From Sphingobacteriales bacterium (lineage in GTDB: Bacteria > Bacteroidota > Bacteroidia > Chitinophagales > UBA2359), in contig CP064999.1 in the NCBI GenBank assembly GCA_016700115.1, positions 4,641,001-4,705,000 on the forward strand: a DNA stretch of 64,000 nt. Direction: 5' to 3'. How positions within the stretch are numbered: position 1 is the stretch's first letter; each line of letters starts with the position of its first letter. The notes under the pieces are model-generated. The model was not told the origin of the DNA. It worked only from the letters and a program-made list of their open reading frames with translations, and made no database searches. Both the position numbers and the translations under genes were made by a program. Shown piece after piece: positions 1-8,748 of this stretch.

Positions 1-181
1 AAATGTTCCGGGAATGGCCGATGTAAAAGTATTTAACACCGCCGGTCAGTTGGTGCAATTTGCACAAACAGATCTGGGAACATTGACACTTAACCTAAGC
101 AATCATGCTGCAGGGATGTATTTTATTGAAGTAACTACTTCAAAAGGAACCGTTACCAAAAATGTAGTGGTTGAAAAATAA
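1..181 (+). CDS. C-terminal end of a T9SS type A sorting-domain protein (5' truncated by window)
   Basis: Only the last 59 codons are present. The reading frame starts at base 2 and ends in TAA at 179-181. The encoded tail has the short beta-strand pattern of a type A T9SS sorting domain: VKVFNTAGQLV, then a GMYFIEV strand, then a final KNVVVEK. It is nearly identical to the end of the next gene (425-3304), so the two are tandem paralogues or share a duplicated sorting module. By family knowledge this domain sends the protein across the outer membrane, where it is removed. The function of the missing N-terminal part cannot be seen. Confidence 0.85.
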   Translation, partial: NVPGMADVKVFNTAGQLVQFAQTDLGTLTLNLSNHAAGMYFIEVTTSKGTVTKNVVVEK

Positions 182-221
182 ACTGCTGCCTGTTTAGTCC
201 AATCAAATGAACGGACTTTGA

Positions 222-256
222 AAAACCTGCCCGGGGTAAAACTCAGGCAGGTTTTT
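222..256 (+). terminator. Rho-independent terminator of the first T9SS gene
   Basis: The stem AACCTGCC (224-231) pairs with GGCAGGTT (246-253) and is followed by a T run. The stem and flanking bases recur after the next gene at 3345-3380. Confidence 0.8.
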
Positions 257-424
257 CTTTTTCACAACATCGAAAACCTGATTGACAAGTAATGTTTTTT
301 AAATAATCATCTGTTTAAAGGCAACCAATATTCCATAAGCCTCGTTTGAATAGTATTAACCGTTTTGCTAAAGTCTTAAATCATATCAATTCAATGAAAC
401 AATTGATCACCATAAAACTTGCGT

Positions 425-3304
425 ATGATGAAAAGAGCTTTACATTTTACTGTATTTATCGTTTTTATTTTCAACAGTTTTTCAAATAAACTGCAATGCC
501 AATCCACAGCAGGCACACAAATTGGTACAACTACCTACGACCTCCAAACAAATTACGGAATGTGTCGTCGTGTTTTTGTGGAAGAAAGCGGTATTGTTCA
601 CGCTACGTGGACTCGTAGCAGCAGCGGTGATGTTGCTGCCCCTGATCGAGGAACCGGTTATAATGTTTCCGAAGATAACGGTGCAAACTGGGGACCTCAA
701 CCCACTGCCCGTTTAGAAGGAACAGTTCGTACAGGTTGGCCAAATGTAGGTGTAACTGCAACCGGACGTGTATTTTCAATTTCTCATATAGCAGGACAAG
801 GAATGAATTTTTGTTACAAAGATTCAGGATCAACAGACTGGACGAACCGGATCATTGGAACAGAATTGGGAGACCTCAATGGCACATGGACAAGGGCAGC
901 AAATGACGGCAACAATATTCATGCAATCATATCCCGTTCGACAGGAATAGCAAGCGGAATATTTAGAGGATTATATTATTTCAGGTCTTTTGACGGTGGT
1001 GATAACTGGGAAGGACCCTTAGATTTACCCTTTCTTACGGAAGATTTCGATAGAATTGATGAAGACAGTTATTTTATAGATGTCAAAGGGAATAGTGTTG
1101 CAATTGTAATTGGTCAGTTCGCCAGCCCTGTGGTAGTATTAAAATCAACTGACAATGGGAATAACTGGACAAAATCTTATGTTCAGGGTTTAACTTATTC
1201 GGTTAACACAAATGGCGATACAATTTTTGAGGAATCCGCTTTATCAGGCGGAGGTGTAAGTACACTCATTGACAATTCCGGAAAAGTTCATGTATGGTTT
1301 GACCGTTTGTTTACCTACCAAACTGAACCCAATCCGGGTGGAACCTCCTATATATCAAACAGTACCTGCATCATGTACTGGAATGAAGACTTAGAAAAAC
1401 CTGTTGTAATCGGAGAAACTGTACGAATGGATTACGATCAGGATGGAACGACCGTAGTGCCGCTTACCGGCCCGGATCAGGTCTTTACCCGGAGTTATGG
1501 TTATACAATGGTTGGTCAACCGAGTGCCGGCATAGATGCATCAGGCAATTTGTATCTGGCTTATTCGGCTATGGTGGATGGCGCTTACGAAACCCCCTCC
1601 CCGTTTCCGCGCCGTCAACTCAGAGATATCTTTCTGATTAAATCTACAGACGGTGGAATAAACTGGGAAGGCCCGCTGAATGTTACAAACTCACCAAACG
1701 AAGAAGACGTTTTCCCTTCCATCGGCAGATTGGTCAACGACAAAGTACATCTTGTCTGGCAAAACGACCTATTGGGAGGTTTAAACTCAGAAATGTTTGA
1801 ACCCATGCCCAATCTTAACCTGATTCTTTATTCAGGTACAAAGGTGAATGATATAGTAACTCCAGCAATTGAAGTGAATACTTCTCCCGAAATTTTTTAC
1901 TTAAATATTCCCAATGCAATACAAAACTGTGGAGTTAGTTTAGACCATTTCGATGCACATGCTTTAGATTATCCTGACGGCGATATAACTGAAAGTATTA
2001 CTCAGGGAGGCGATATAGATGTGTCTATACCGGCAATGAATACATATTCCCATCAACTTTTTGCAACCGATTCGGACGGAAATATTCAAACTCAAAACTT
2101 CTTGCAATCTGATGGAAATCCGGTTTTGGTCAGTGTTTTTGAAGATATTACAGCTCCGCTTGTGGAAGGTAATCCTGCCGTATTTTACTTCAATTCGGAA
2201 GGAGAATTCGCACTTGACTCTCAGTTTGACCTGTTTCAGACAGTAGATGTGATTATTAATACGGAATACGTTGACCTTGGCGTGGCAACCTGGGATGAGT
2301 CAGATAATATTTACGGCTGTCCGGTGATAGTGGAAACTGACAATCCGGTCAATACTTCAATTTTAGGTACTTACCTCGTTCAATACACTGTTTCCGATGT
2401 TTCTGGAAATGTTGCTGAACCTGTTATCCGATATGTCAATGTAATCGGAGCCGACTTATCAGCACCAGTTATTATCCTTTATGATGAATCAGGCAATGAA
2501 GTACCAAGTGGTAGCACCCTCAACGCAGAAGTTGAAGCGGGTGGCATATTTGTAGATCCCGGTTATCTGGCTTATGACAATGTAGATGGGTTAATTACTG
2601 AAAATGTAGTTGTTACAGGTTCAATAGATTTGGAAACAATAGGTACTTATACCTTAACCTATACCATTACTGATGCTGCCGGAAATGTAACTGTTGTTAC
2701 CCGTGTTGTAGTTGTAACTGATACTCAGGCACCGATTATCAATTTACTTGGCCCTGAAACCGTTTCTGTTCCATGTGGTTCACTGATTGATTTTACACAA
2801 CCAAATGCCATGTTTATGGGTCAAAATGTTGGTTTTACCGCGTTCGACAATGTGGACGGTAATATTTCATATAATGTCCTGATAAATATAACCGAATATT
2901 GCCCGGGTTGTCCGGGTACTTACACAATTACCTATAATGTTAGTGATGCGGCAGGCAATGATGCAATTGAAAGGACACGAATAATAATAGTTTTACCGGG
3001 TTGCAATTACGGATGCAATGAAGAACCGTCTTGCTATGTTGGCATTGATAACAACAATGAATGGGATCAAAACATTACCATCTTCCCCAACCCCACAAAA
3101 GGAATAATTCAGGTAAACATTGCCGATATTCCGGGCATGGCGGAGGTAAAAGTTTTCAATACAACCGGTCAATTGGTACAATTTGCCCTAGCAGATTTGG
3201 GAACTCTGACACTCGACCTTTCCAATCAAGCCTCGGGCTTGTATTTTGTTGAAGTAATCACACAACAAGGCACTGTTACCAAAAATGTAGTGGTTGAAAA
3301 ATAA
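425..3304 (+). CDS. Secreted BNR/sialidase-like protein with Ig-like domains and T9SS type A sorting domain
   Basis: A 959-residue exported protein. A hydrophobic signal peptide follows the start; ATG 425 or 428 is preferred over the upstream TTG at 419. The N-terminal half carries Asp-box motifs of the S-x-D-x-G-x-x-W type (SEDNGANW, SFDGGDNW, STDNGNNW, STDGGINW), which mark a sialidase/BNR beta-propeller. These motifs are structural, so sialidase activity is not implied. The second half has two or three DUF5011/HYR-like Ig modules, with repeated DNVDG and YTITDAAGN-type strands. The last ~75 residues are a type A sorting domain (IFPNPTKG...KNVVVEK). A cell-surface or secreted role is likely; the substrate is unknown. 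The C-terminus and 3' flank are copies of those of the preceding gene. Confidence 0.85.
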   Translation: MMKRALHFTVFIVFIFNSFSNKLQCQSTAGTQIGTTTYDLQTNYGMCRRVFVEESGIVHATWTRSSSGDVAAPDRGTGYNVSEDNGANWGPQPTARLEGTVRTGWPNVGVTATGRVFSISHIAGQGMNFCYKDSGSTDWTNRIIGTELGDLNGTWTRAANDGNNIHAIISRSTGIASGIFRGLYYFRSFDGGDNWEGPLDLPFLTEDFDRIDEDSYFIDVKGNSVAIVIGQFASPVVVLKSTDNGNNWTKSYVQGLTYSVNTNGDTIFEESALSGGGVSTLIDNSGKVHVWFDRLFTYQTEPNPGGTSYISNSTCIMYWNEDLEKPVVIGETVRMDYDQDGTTVVPLTGPDQVFTRSYGYTMVGQPSAGIDASGNLYLAYSAMVDGAYETPSPFPRRQLRDIFLIKSTDGGINWEGPLNVTNSPNEEDVFPSIGRLVNDKVHLVWQNDLLGGLNSEMFEPMPNLNLILYSGTKVNDIVTPAIEVNTSPEIFYLNIPNAIQNCGVSLDHFDAHALDYPDGDITESITQGGDIDVSIPAMNTYSHQLFATDSDGNIQTQNFLQSDGNPVLVSVFEDITAPLVEGNPAVFYFNSEGEFALDSQFDLFQTVDVIINTEYVDLGVATWDESDNIYGCPVIVETDNPVNTSILGTYLVQYTVSDVSGNVAEPVIRYVNVIGADLSAPVIILYDESGNEVPSGSTLNAEVEAGGIFVDPGYLAYDNVDGLITENVVVTGSIDLETIGTYTLTYTITDAAGNVTVVTRVVVVTDTQAPIINLLGPETVSVPCGSLIDFTQPNAMFMGQNVGFTAFDNVDGNISYNVLINITEYCPGCPGTYTITYNVSDAAGNDAIERTRIIIVLPGCNYGCNEEPSCYVGIDNNNEWDQNITIFPNPTKGIIQVNIADIPGMAEVKVFNTTGQLVQFALADLGTLTLDLSNQASGLYFVEVITQQGTVTKNVVVEK

Positions 3305-3385
3305 ACTGCTGCCTGTTTAATCCAATCAAATGAACGAACTTTTAAAAACCTGTCCGGGTTAAAACTCCGGCAGGTTTTTTTTATA
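3120..3385 (+). repeat. Second copy of a duplicated sorting-domain and terminator segment (first copy at 1-258)
   Basis: The 3' coding end, the bases after the stop codon (AACTGCTGCCTGTTTA and onward) and the terminator closely match those at the left edge of the window. The similarity runs past the stop codon, so it reflects DNA duplication and not only protein-level selection. Confidence 0.75.
3345..3380 (+). terminator. Rho-independent terminator
   Basis: An AACCTGtCCGG arm pairs with CCGGCAGGTT and is followed by eight T. It terminates the BNR/T9SS gene. Confidence 0.8.
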
Positions 3386-3655
3386 CATATTATTTGAAGG
3401 ATGCAATGCTTAGTATAAAGAATAATAGAAACTATTCCGGTCTTTCTATTTAAGTTGACAAACCTGTTAAGTATTTAAACAGAGAATCCATACCAGAATA
3501 ATCTCCTCATGATTCAAAATCACAGAATAGAATTAGTAACAGATTAAATCTGTATTAAACAGAAAGATGTCTAACTGAAATATGGCAAAACCTTTAGCTT
3601 AGAGGCGATGAAAGTGATTTGTTTATGCCGTAAGAAGTAGAATCCAAATAACAAT
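3381..3655. other. Intergenic, no gene seen
   Basis: AT-rich spacer between the convergent T9SS gene and the acidic-protein gene. I see no open frame with protein-like composition and no RNA gene. Confidence 0.5.
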
Positions 3656-3694
3656 AACGGATAGCTTTTGTGTTAAAAACAAAAGCTATCCGTT
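3656..3694 (-). terminator. Bidirectional-looking terminator with 16-bp perfect stem
   Basis: AACGGATAGCTTTTGT (3656-3671) is exactly complementary to the arm at 3679-3694, with a 7-base loop. T-rich sequence follows in the minus direction. It lies ~55 bases after the stop of the acidic-protein gene. Confidence 0.75.
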
Positions 3695-3748
3695 TTGAGG
3701 AATAACTCTGCCGATAAAAGAGGGGGATTGGGATAGAAAAGATAAAAA

Positions 3749-4117
3749 TTAATCGTCGCTGCCGTCGTCTTCGTCGTCGTCTTCGTAATCATCGAAATCG
3801 TCGTCGTCTTCGTCGTCATCGTCGTCGTCGAAATCTTCGAAATCTTCGTCGTCAAATTCGTCATCGTCGAGATCAATTTCTTCTAAATCCACAAAATCGT
3901 CTTCATCATCACCCTCATCATCGTCGTCGTCATCGTCGTCATCATAATCGTCGTAATCGTCGTCATCATTTTCATCTTCATCGTCAAATTCGTTGAAAAC
4001 AATGCCTGTGATACCCGTTTTAAGTGCTTCCCAAGTTAGGGGAGCATCTTCTAAAGGTGCAGTTATCAGTTCTGCTTCGGGGTTTAAAACCGTAATAAAA
4101 TTGAAGTTTACTTCCAT
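3749..4117 (-). CDS. Small protein with very long Asp/Glu-rich C-terminal tail
   Basis: 122 residues. The first ~43 residues are an ordinary mixed sequence starting MEVNFNFITVLNPEAEL and including the segment LTWEALKTGITGIVF. The remaining ~80 residues are almost only Asp and Glu, with scattered Tyr, Phe and Val. The predicted pI is extremely low. I do not recognise a family. It may be a real gene because a promoter-like TACATTTGC lies ~30 bases upstream, a strong terminator follows, and the N-terminal part does not look like a repeat artefact. It lies 98 bases downstream of ychF on the same strand. Polyacidic tails can bind basic proteins or divalent cations, or act as nucleic-acid mimics; which applies here is unknown. 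The GAY-codon run could also be an expanded microsatellite. Confidence 0.6.
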   Translation of the reverse strand: MEVNFNFITVLNPEAELITAPLEDAPLTWEALKTGITGIVFNEFDDEDENDDDDYDDYDDDDDDDDDEGDDEDDFVDLEEIDLDDDEFDDEDFEDFDDDDDDEDDDDFDDYEDDDEDDGSDD

Positions 4118-4146
4118 GACTCAGTTTGTTTTGTTTATCTTGTTTG

Positions 4147-4154
4147 CAAATGTA
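4147..4154 (-). promoter_or_regulatory. Bacteroidetes -7 promoter element for the acidic-protein gene
   Basis: Minus-strand TACATTTG followed by C matches TAnnTTTG. No convincing TTTG -33 element at 19-21 bases. Confidence 0.4.
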
Positions 4155-4215
4155 ATGACACGCAATAAAAAGTTGTATTCAAAACTCAAAAAAATGGAAA
4201 TTTTTTTTCTTTTAG

Positions 4216-5313
4216 TTACACGTTAAATCGAAAATGCATGATGTCGCCGTCCTGAACGATATATTCTTTCCCTTCTACGTTGAGTTTTCCGGCAGCACGC
4301 GCAGCGGCTTCGGACCCATAATGAACAAAGTCGTTAAAAGCAATCACCTCTGCCCGAATAAACCCACGTTCAAAGTCTGAATGAATGACTCCTGCTGCCT
4401 GAGGTGCTTTAGTTCCTTTCGTTATTGTCCATGCTCTTACCTCTTTTTCTCCGGCGGTAAAATAGGTAATTAAATCCAATAACCTGTAACTCGATTTAAT
4501 CAGTTTACTGATTCCTGGTTCAGACAATCCGAGGTCATTCAAAAACATCATTCTCTCATCGTAGGTTTCTAACTCAGCAATATCGGCTTCCATAGCTGCG
4601 CAAATTATTAAAACTTCGGCATTTTCATTGGCAACGGCTTCCTGCAAAGCACGGGTATAAGCGTTGCCATTTGCAGCAGCCGATTCATCAACATTGCAAA
4701 CATATAGTACAGGTTTGGCAGTCAACAGGTCTATGTCTTTGATAAATCTTTTATCTTCCTCTTCAACCGGGGCAGTTCTTGCAGAATTACCCTTTCCAAG
4801 ATGATTTAAGTAAACCTGTAAAACTTCTATTCCAAGTTTGGCTTCTTTGTCGTTGGATTTTAGCAGCTTTTCAAGTTTAGCTATCTTTTTCTCAACCGAT
4901 TCTATGTCTTTTAGTTGTAATTCTATATCAATGATTTCTTTGTCGCGAACCGGATTAATACTTCCATTGACATGTACCACATTATCATCTTCGAAGCATC
5001 TGATTACATGAACAATTGCATCAGTGCTTCGGATATTTGACAAAAACTGATTCCCTAAGCCCTCTCCTTTACTTGCACCTGCTACTAAACCGGCAATGTC
5101 AACTATTTCAACTGTAGTTGGAACAACTCTTTGTGGTTTTACTAATCTTTCGAGTTCAAATAGGCGATCGTCAGGTATGTTGACAACTCCGACATTGGGT
5201 TCTATGGTCGCAAAAGGGTAATTTGCAGCAAGGGCATGTGCATTAGACAAACAATTAAAAAGGGTAGATTTTCCAACGTTTGGCAAACCTACTATTCCGC
5301 ATTGCAAACTCAT
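4216..5313 (-). CDS. ychF: Redox-regulated ATPase/GTPase YchF (Obg-like family)
   Basis: 365 residues, the usual length for YchF. The G1 P-loop GLPNVGKST is near residue 10, followed by the switch region and DIAGLVAGASKGEGLG (G3 and beyond), a coiled-coil insert of Lys/Glu-rich helices, and a C-terminal TGS domain ending in DGDIMHFRFNV. YchF binds ATP or GTP and associates with the ribosome; it is linked to translation fidelity and oxidative stress. The start at 5313 gives the family-typical MSLQCGIVGLPNVGKST. A longer frame to 5379 exists, but a promoter-like element (5365-5372) lies inside it, which argues against the longer form. It is transcribed divergently from the TPR gene at 5602. Confidence 0.95.
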   Translation of the reverse strand: MSLQCGIVGLPNVGKSTLFNCLSNAHALAANYPFATIEPNVGVVNIPDDRLFELERLVKPQRVVPTTVEIVDIAGLVAGASKGEGLGNQFLSNIRSTDAIVHVIRCFEDDNVVHVNGSINPVRDKEIIDIELQLKDIESVEKKIAKLEKLLKSNDKEAKLGIEVLQVYLNHLGKGNSARTAPVEEEDKRFIKDIDLLTAKPVLYVCNVDESAAANGNAYTRALQEAVANENAEVLIICAAMEADIAELETYDERMMFLNDLGLSEPGISKLIKSSYRLLDLITYFTAGEKEVRAWTITKGTKAPQAAGVIHSDFERGFIRAEVIAFNDFVHYGSEAAARAAGKLNVEGKEYIVQDGDIMHFRFNV

Positions 5314-5364
5314 TGTATTATGGTTGCCTGTTAAGGCTTTTGTTTCATTTTTTTGTAAGCGGCG

Positions 5365-5372
5365 CAAATGTA
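5365..5372 (-). promoter_or_regulatory. -7 promoter element for ychF
   Basis: Minus-strand TACATTTGC matches TAnnTTTG, ~50 bases before the preferred start codon. Confidence 0.4.
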
Positions 5373-5601
5373 AGGCCAATTGATGAATTTTGGTATCTTG
5401 AATGATGTATCACCCATTTAAGTTTTGTCTTCAGAAACCTCAGAAAACATCGTTTATTTAGAAAAACCAAAAAAAGGAGCGCTTCTTTTTTAATTTACAG
5501 ATTAAAAATCGGTAATTTGCGTTTTCAAAGTTGCATTAAAAAACAATTTTAGCCTTTCATCCTGAACAGGCTATTCTTTTTCTCCTTAAAACCTGTCAAT
5601 T

Positions 5602-8600
5602 ATGCGTTTACCATTTCTTTTGTTCAGATTTATCCTGATCATCATGCTGTTTGGATTAACAAAAATGCAGGCACAGGAAACAGCTATCTATCGAAATGCT
5701 TATACTGAATTTGCGGGTGCAAAAACAAATTTCATAGAAGGCAATTATTCGCTTGCTCAAAAAAGGTTTGACGCTTTCATCCGTTCTTTTCAGTTCAGCA
5801 ATCAGAATGAAGTGGTATTGATGCGAAGTGAAGCGCAGTTTTATCATGCCTTGGCTGCCCGCAAACTTAATAATGCCAACGCTGAATTGCTCTTAGTTAA
5901 GTTTGTGGACGAAAACAACAGCAGCCCTCTTACTTCTTTGGCCTATTTTGAACTGGGACAGCTTTATTTTGACCAGGAACTCTACCGGGATGCCATTGCC
6001 TGCTATAACAAAGTTGGCGCAAATGTATTAACTACCGAACAACAGGCTGAGATGAACTTTCAACTTGCCTATAGTCTGTTTACCAGCAAACAGTTTAAAG
6101 ACGCACATCGCTTGTTTTCACAGATAATAAACACCAAGAATCAATATTACTACGATGCTAATTATTATTATGGTGTTATCTCTTATTTTGACAATGATTA
6201 TCCTTCGGCATTAACAGCTTTTCAGCGAATTGAACAAAACTCAAAATACGACAAAGCCCTTCCTTATTATATTGCCCTGATTTATTACCACCAGAAACAA
6301 TACGACAATTTGGTGGCTTATGCATCCCCAAAAGCTAAAACAAGTGGTATTAAATATCAGAACGAACTCAATCAGTTACTTGGACAAACTTTGTTTAATC
6401 AACAAAAATTTGCTGAAGCACTCCCTTACCTCGAATTTTATATCGAAAAAAGCAGCAAAGTCCGCAAAGAAGATTTATTTCAACTCGGATTTACCCAATA
6501 TCAGTTGAAAAGGTATGAGGATGCCATTAAAAATTTCACACAGCTCAACAATCTTACAGATTCTATAGGACAAAACGCCATGTATCATTTGGCCGATTGC
6601 TATCTTAAAACAGATGAAAAAGCCAAAGCCCGTAATGCATTTGAAGCTGCTTCCCGACTTAAGGCAGATACTGTTATCCGCGAAATGTCCTATTTCAACT
6701 ATGGAAAACTCTCTTATGAACTGAATTTTCACAATATCGCTATTAATGTGTTTCGTGAGTTTATTAAGCAATATCCTGCTTCCAAACAATTGAACGAGGC
6801 TAAAAGGTTGTTGAGCAGTATCCTTGAAAACACCCAAAATTACGCCGATGCGCTTGAAATTCTGGAAAGTATTCCCGATAAAACTCCGGATTTATGGCGT
6901 GCTTATCAGAGGATTTTATATTACCGGGGTGTAGAAAAGTATAATGACCGAAAATATGACGAGGCTTTGGATTTATTTGACAAAGCCCTTGATAAATCAT
7001 ATATCCCTGACATCAGCGCTTTAGCTTATTTCTGGAAAGGCAATATTTACTACAAACAAAAAAAATATGACGAGGCATTTACCAGCATAGAAGCCTATAT
7101 GAATGCCACTTCAAATCCTGTGATGTCGGAAAAGGTTAACGATGCCACCGCCAATTATACAATGGGATATTCCTTTTTTAAACAAAAGGCGTATGAGGAT
7201 GCCTTGTATTACTTTGACAAATCGGTCAATGCATTTGTTGGAGCAAATGCTCCTACGAGTAATAAAGCACTTGGTGCGCAACTTTACCCGGACGCTATAT
7301 TGAGAAGCGGTGATTGTAATTTTATGCTGAAAAGGTATAATCAGGCCTCCGAGCGGTATGATAACATCATAAAGTACAAAATGAATGGGATTGATTATGC
7401 TTATTACCAAAAGGGTATGTTGGCAGGATTGATTGGAGAGTATGACAAAAAAATTGACAACCTTAAACAGTTGACAAAATTATACCCCAAATCTTTTTAT
7501 GCAGATGATGCTACCTATCAGATTGCACTCACCTATGTATCACTGAACAACTATCAGGCAGCCGTTGAAACCCATCAACAACTGATTGGCGATTTCCCGG
7601 AAAGCGAATATGTTCCTAAATCATTGGTCAATCTTGGATTGGTTTATTACAATATTGGCGATTATGATCGTTCCCTGCAATTTTATGAATTGGTTTTAAA
7701 GCGATTTCCAAAAAATATTGAGGCAAAAGAAGCGATTACCGGTGTGAGGGATGTCTTTGTGGCACAGGGTGATGCAGATGGTTATGTCAATTTTACCAAA
7801 AAATTCCCGGGCATGGAAGTTAGTGATGCTACTCAGGACTCGATAGCTTATGAAATTGCCGAAACCTATTACACCAAAGGTGATTGTACCAATGCCGTCA
7901 AAGAGTTTACTAAATATCTTGCCGGCTATTCTAAAGGGGCTTATGTATTGTATGCGCATTTTTACCGGGCACAATGCTATTACAGCAAACAAGAATATGC
8001 CAATGCCGGTAAAGATTATGACTATATTGTCGAACAAAACCGCAATCCTTTTACTGATCAGGCTTTGGATAAAGGAGGACGGGTAGCGTTGTATATAAAC
8101 AAAGATTACAATAAAGCATTTACCTACTACCGGAAACTTTACGAAACAGGCTCAAGAAAAGAACTTCGCATTGAATCTTTAAGAGGATTGGTGAAATCGA
8201 GTTTTTATCTCAAAAAAACAGCGGAATTAGAACAATATGGTGGATTACTGATAGCTGCTGACGACAATACACCGGACGATATTATCGAAGCCTATTTCTT
8301 TATGGGTTTGCTCAACTATGATTCTAAAAACTATGCCAAAGCCCGGCAACATTTTCAACAGGTCAGTGCGCGTACTACCAACGAGAAAGGGGCACAGGCA
8401 AGATACCTGATCGCCGATATTTATTTTAAACAAAATGATCTGGATTCTGCCAATACACATTGTTTTAAAGTGATCAACGAAACAGCGTCCCAAACACATT
8501 GGGTAGTGAAAGGGTATATTTTGCTTGCAGATATTTATGCAGCTAAAGGCGAATTGTTTCAGGCTAAAGCGACTTTAAAAAGTATAATAGACAACTACAA

Positions 8601-8718
8601 GCCGGAAGATGAACTGAAAAAAGAAGCCCGTTCCAAACTGCAGCAATTGGAAAACAAGAAGCAGACCAGTCAAAACTTCAATCGAATAACCCCGACAATG
8701 ACGGGTATCTGGAGTTAG
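5602..8718 (+). CDS. Large exported tetratricopeptide-repeat protein
   Basis: 1038 residues. It begins with a cleavable signal peptide (MRLPFLLFRFILIIMLFG, then a likely cut after MQAQ). The rest is a solenoid of TPR units, recognisable by recurring Y-x-x-A-i-x-x-F, A-x-Y-x-x-G and Y-P-x-S motifs, for example KQYPASK, DFPESEY and RFPKNIEAKE, the spacing seen in YfiO/YbgF-type repeats. It ends in a charged Gln-rich tail. It is probably periplasmic or attached to the outer membrane as a protein-interaction scaffold. Family members in Bacteroidetes are of similar size and mostly uncharacterised. It stands alone, between divergent ychF and the convergent CHAT gene. Confidence 0.85.
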   Translation: MRLPFLLFRFILIIMLFGLTKMQAQETAIYRNAYTEFAGAKTNFIEGNYSLAQKRFDAFIRSFQFSNQNEVVLMRSEAQFYHALAARKLNNANAELLLVKFVDENNSSPLTSLAYFELGQLYFDQELYRDAIACYNKVGANVLTTEQQAEMNFQLAYSLFTSKQFKDAHRLFSQIINTKNQYYYDANYYYGVISYFDNDYPSALTAFQRIEQNSKYDKALPYYIALIYYHQKQYDNLVAYASPKAKTSGIKYQNELNQLLGQTLFNQQKFAEALPYLEFYIEKSSKVRKEDLFQLGFTQYQLKRYEDAIKNFTQLNNLTDSIGQNAMYHLADCYLKTDEKAKARNAFEAASRLKADTVIREMSYFNYGKLSYELNFHNIAINVFREFIKQYPASKQLNEAKRLLSSILENTQNYADALEILESIPDKTPDLWRAYQRILYYRGVEKYNDRKYDEALDLFDKALDKSYIPDISALAYFWKGNIYYKQKKYDEAFTSIEAYMNATSNPVMSEKVNDATANYTMGYSFFKQKAYEDALYYFDKSVNAFVGANAPTSNKALGAQLYPDAILRSGDCNFMLKRYNQASERYDNIIKYKMNGIDYAYYQKGMLAGLIGEYDKKIDNLKQLTKLYPKSFYADDATYQIALTYVSLNNYQAAVETHQQLIGDFPESEYVPKSLVNLGLVYYNIGDYDRSLQFYELVLKRFPKNIEAKEAITGVRDVFVAQGDADGYVNFTKKFPGMEVSDATQDSIAYEIAETYYTKGDCTNAVKEFTKYLAGYSKGAYVLYAHFYRAQCYYSKQEYANAGKDYDYIVEQNRNPFTDQALDKGGRVALYINKDYNKAFTYYRKLYETGSRKELRIESLRGLVKSSFYLKKTAELEQYGGLLIAADDNTPDDIIEAYFFMGLLNYDSKNYAKARQHFQQVSARTTNEKGAQARYLIADIYFKQNDLDSANTHCFKVINETASQTHWVVKGYILLADIYAAKGELFQAKATLKSIIDNYKPEDELKKEARSKLQQLENKKQTSQNFNRITPTMTGIWS

Positions 8719-8748
8719 AAAAATAGGTTCGATTTAACTTGTTTTGGT

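Noticed and set aside
5314..5379. Upstream extension of ychF
   Set aside because: It adds residues not found in the family and contains a promoter-like element; start set at 5313.
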